From assembly GCF_003326795.1 (NCBI RefSeq), contig NZ_JPWI01000010.1:124001-188000 (forward strand): 64,000 bases of DNA, in the 5' to 3' direction. The translations under genes and the position numbers were made by a program. The stretch is from Thalassospira profundimaris (GTDB lineage: Bacteria; Pseudomonadota; Alphaproteobacteria; Rhodospirillales; Thalassospiraceae). This document shows positions 62,084 to 64,000 of this stretch, in pieces. How positions within the stretch are numbered: the stretch's first letter is position 1; each line of letters starts with the position of its first letter. Below the pieces are notes generated by a model. It had not been told where the DNA came from, did no database searches, and saw only the letters and a program-made list of their open reading frames with translations.

Positions 62084-63853
62084 TTAACTACTATCTTTAC
62101 CTGCAGCCATCAATTCGTCGAGAGAACTCTGGATATTCTTCATACGTGCAAGGGCCGATTCCATCGCAATGAACTGATCCATCAGGACTTCTCTCTGCCG
62201 TGACAGTCGATCATCAATGCGTTCGACTTTTTCGTCATAAGACGTGTTTTGTGTCTCAAGATCGGAAATTGCCTGGGTAAGTGTACCGTTTTCTTCATCA
62301 AGAATTGAGTCGAGTTCAAAATAGAACTGCGCCCCGATACCAACAGAAGTTGTAACAGAGGCCGTGTCGTTGGCAGTCGCATCGCCACCGTAAAACAGAC
62401 GCAGGCCATCGGCAGTACGGATACTGTTGCCCGATACAACGGCGTTTTTGCCCGTCGTCGTCACACCATCGACGGTGATGTCATAGGTCACGCTGGTAAT
62501 CGAGCCAGCCGATGCATTGATAGTGAAATCATAAGTCGCAGCATTTGTACTGCTGTTGAAGCCGGTCACGGTCACATCAGAGTTATCCGATTTGCCGCGG
62601 AACAGGAACAGTTCCATGACTTCGTCAGGTTCGTTCAGAAGTGCAGCATTGAGTGCTGCTTCATCAATCTGGATTGTCTTTTTGACAAGTGGATCTTCGT
62701 TAGAGCCATATGCGACGAAGTCCAGACCAATTTCTGCCAGAACCGAATAATCGTCCTCACCTGCGCGGTCGGTTACGCCATTGGCGAATGAGCCGGCGAT
62801 CTGCTGCAGGGCCGATTCAATGCTTTTAACCGACGTATTACCCAGAAGGATGGCATCTTCGGACGCTTCACCGGTGGTCGGATCGACAAAGGTTTTTTCG
62901 TTGATAAAGGTCTGAACCGCGTTATAGGCATCGACGAAATCCAGGATTGCCGTTTTCGCCTGATTCAGGTCCTGCTCAATCTCGATGGTGATTTCGGTTC
63001 CAGGTTCGGAATCATAGAGGCTGATGGTCAGGCCATCGATCAGATCGGAAAACTCGTTCGACCCGCGGGTGACAGAAATACCATCAAGCATGATGTTGGC
63101 ATCATTGCCGTCATCAATCACGTTGGTCGCGTTGATTGTTGTCGCATCGGTCAGAACACCAAGGCTTTGAAGGACAGAGCCGGTATCGTCACTGAACGAC
63201 ATACGGTTATCCACACCCTCTTCGGTCGAGGTGAAGATGATCGTGCTTTCGGTATCAGATACCTTGACCACAGAAGCCTGTACGCCGGTACTATCCTTGA
63301 CGTTATTGATCTTGTCGCGAATGTCCTGAAGCGTATCGCCAGCAGAAACCGTAATGGTCGAGTTTCCGGCGCCTCCAGTGATGGTAAAGCTGCCGGTGCC
63401 AGTGACGCCGGTGATATCTGCGCTTGCCGCAACGGCCTGGGTATCGCTTGAAAGCTTGTGTTTGCTTGCAACGTCGACGATCTCGAACTTGTAGCTGCCG
63501 GTCGCGGCAGCATTGGTTGCCGTAACACCCATAAGGGTACCGGCTTCGCTTCCGTTCGAGGAGGCGAAAATCTGTTTGGCCTCGAAGATGTTCTTCGAGT
63601 TATCGAAGCTGGTCGCACCGTAAAGGTTCGCCATCGAATCTTTAAGCGTACCGACAAGTGTCTGCAGCTCCTTGAGAGCCGCGATCTTCTCGTCGTTTGC
63701 TTCGATACGTTTTTGGAGATTGTCCGCAGGAATGCGACGAGCAGCAATCATCTTGTCGACGGTGTCGACGAAATCGATGTTTGACGAGCCGCCAGACAAC
63801 TGGACGCGACCGTTGTCGCCAACATAGATGTTATTTAAATTCAAGCTGCTCAT
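62084..63853 (-). CDS. fliD: Filament cap protein FliD
   Basis: This 589-residue protein has the HAP2 N-terminal region (SSNIDFVDTVDKMIAARRIP, ALKELQTLVGTLKDSMANLY), a HAP2 middle region with repeated KFEIVDVASKHK and VSAGDTLQDIRDKINNVKDS, SGLEASVV-like TGVQASVVKV, and a C-terminal coiled coil (YDEKVERIDDRLSRQREVLM, DQFIAMESALARMKNIQSSL). The last part (62084-62300) matches FliD well. It caps the filament and assists flagellin insertion. First gene of fliD-fliS, with a sigma-54 promoter upstream. Confidence 0.95.
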   Translation of the reverse strand: MSSLNLNNIYVGDNGRVQLSGGSSNIDFVDTVDKMIAARRIPADNLQKRIEANDEKIAALKELQTLVGTLKDSMANLYGATSFDNSKNIFEAKQIFASSNGSEAGTLMGVTATNAAATGSYKFEIVDVASKHKLSSDTQAVAASADITGVTGTGSFTITGGAGNSTITVSAGDTLQDIRDKINNVKDSTGVQASVVKVSDTESTIIFTSTEEGVDNRMSFSDDTGSVLQSLGVLTDATTINATNVIDDGNDANIMLDGISVTRGSNEFSDLIDGLTISLYDSEPGTEITIEIEQDLNQAKTAILDFVDAYNAVQTFINEKTFVDPTTGEASEDAILLGNTSVKSIESALQQIAGSFANGVTDRAGEDDYSVLAEIGLDFVAYGSNEDPLVKKTIQIDEAALNAALLNEPDEVMELFLFRGKSDNSDVTVTGFNSSTNAATYDFTINASAGSITSVTYDITVDGVTTTGKNAVVSGNSIRTADGLRLFYGGDATANDTASVTTSVGIGAQFYFELDSILDEENGTLTQAISDLETQNTSYDEKVERIDDRLSRQREVLMDQFIAMESALARMKNIQSSLDELMAAGKDSS

Positions 63854-63920
63854 TGGTTTAGCTCCTTGGGCCCGCTCGGTCGATTTTACCTAGTTTCGGA
63901 CTATAACATTCTACGAAATA

Positions 63921-63934
63921 GCAAAATTCGTGCC
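63921..63934 (-). promoter_or_regulatory. Sigma-54 promoter of fliD-fliS
   Basis: On the minus strand GGCACG-AATT-TTGC (AGGCACGAATTTTGCT) has exact GG-N10-GC spacing and near-perfect consensus. The start would be near 63910, 57 bases upstream of the fliD ATG. Confidence 0.8.
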
Positions 63935-63955
63935 TAAGCCTGCCCGATCGTCCCG

Positions 63956-64000
63956 TTAAATTTCTTCGTCCACAAAGCTGCCCAGATATTCGCGCATCTG
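63956..64000 (-). CDS. C-terminal end of an unidentified gene (partial)
   Basis: On the minus strand a frame open at the window edge reads QMREYLGSFVDEEI and stops at TAA (63956-63958). The fliD sigma-54 promoter follows 22 bp downstream, so this would be the end of the preceding flagellar-cluster gene. The stretch is too short to identify. Confidence 0.4.
   Translation of the reverse strand, partial: QMREYLGSFVDEEI

Noticed and set aside
1..64000. Mobile elements, CRISPR arrays, tRNA or rRNA genes
   Set aside because: No transposase or integrase, no regularly spaced repeats, and no tRNA-like cloverleaf or rRNA sequence was recognised on either strand.

Overview
The window looks like chromosomal DNA of a motile, polarly flagellated alphaproteobacterium, most likely of the Rhodospirillales (Thalassospira or a relative). 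This rests on the CckA-type output genes chpT and ctrA, the ctrA/fliIJ divergent pair, an alphaproteobacterial che operon, a sigma-54/FlbD flagellar cluster, and the bolA, grxD, moaA and cimA neighbours. The genus is inferred, not tested. I see no transposase, integrase, CRISPR array, tRNA or rRNA gene. Layout: 1-3.8 kb holds the 3' end of cysS, a MerR regulator with a carboxymuconolactone-decarboxylase-like protein, an exported aldo/keto reductase, a DUF6064 membrane protein and a LysE exporter. 3.9-12.9 kb is a complete-looking autoinducer-2 (AI-2) uptake and processing locus: lsrA-lsrC-lsrD-lsrB plus a class II aldolase on the minus strand, divergent from lsrR-lsrK-lsrG on the plus strand. 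It has no class I LsrF. 13-27 kb is housekeeping: a FrnE-type DsbA, cimA, trmJ, rpsD, a second LysE, a large MscS channel, grxD, rarD, bolA, a GIY-YIG protein, moaA, and several proteins of unknown or poorly known function. 27-36 kb carries chpT, a chemotaxis operon (cheA-cheW-cheY-cheB-cheR), an ICMT-like methyltransferase and ctrA. 36.6-38.7 kb is fliI-fliJ. 38.7-44.4 kb has ybaK, terC, a YnjBCD-type ABC importer and a 2OG-Fe(II) oxygenase. 44.4-64 kb is flagellar, all on the minus strand: fliF-fliH-fliN-motA-flbD-flhA-flhF-flhG, a FliK-like gene and a QueF-like gene; then fliK-flgD-flgE; then fliD-fliS. How it works together: LsrB binds AI-2 in the periplasm, LsrACD imports it, and LsrK phosphorylates it. 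Phospho-AI-2 should relieve LsrR repression at two mirror-image promoters with matching 27-bp candidate operators. LsrG isomerises phospho-AI-2, and the class II aldolase occupies the position where LsrF would cleave the product. The chemotaxis operon feeds the flagellar motor. CtrA, phosphorylated through ChpT, and FlbD acting with sigma-54 are the expected transcriptional controls; sigma-54 promoters are visible upstream of fliK and fliD. The most interesting points are the substituted aldolase in the lsr locus and the architecture of its control region, a QueF-like protein without catalytic residues at the end of the flagellar operon, long low-complexity tails on CheR, CheB and FliH, a motA without motB, a fliF operon without fliG, and a cluster of GANTC sites upstream of ctrA.
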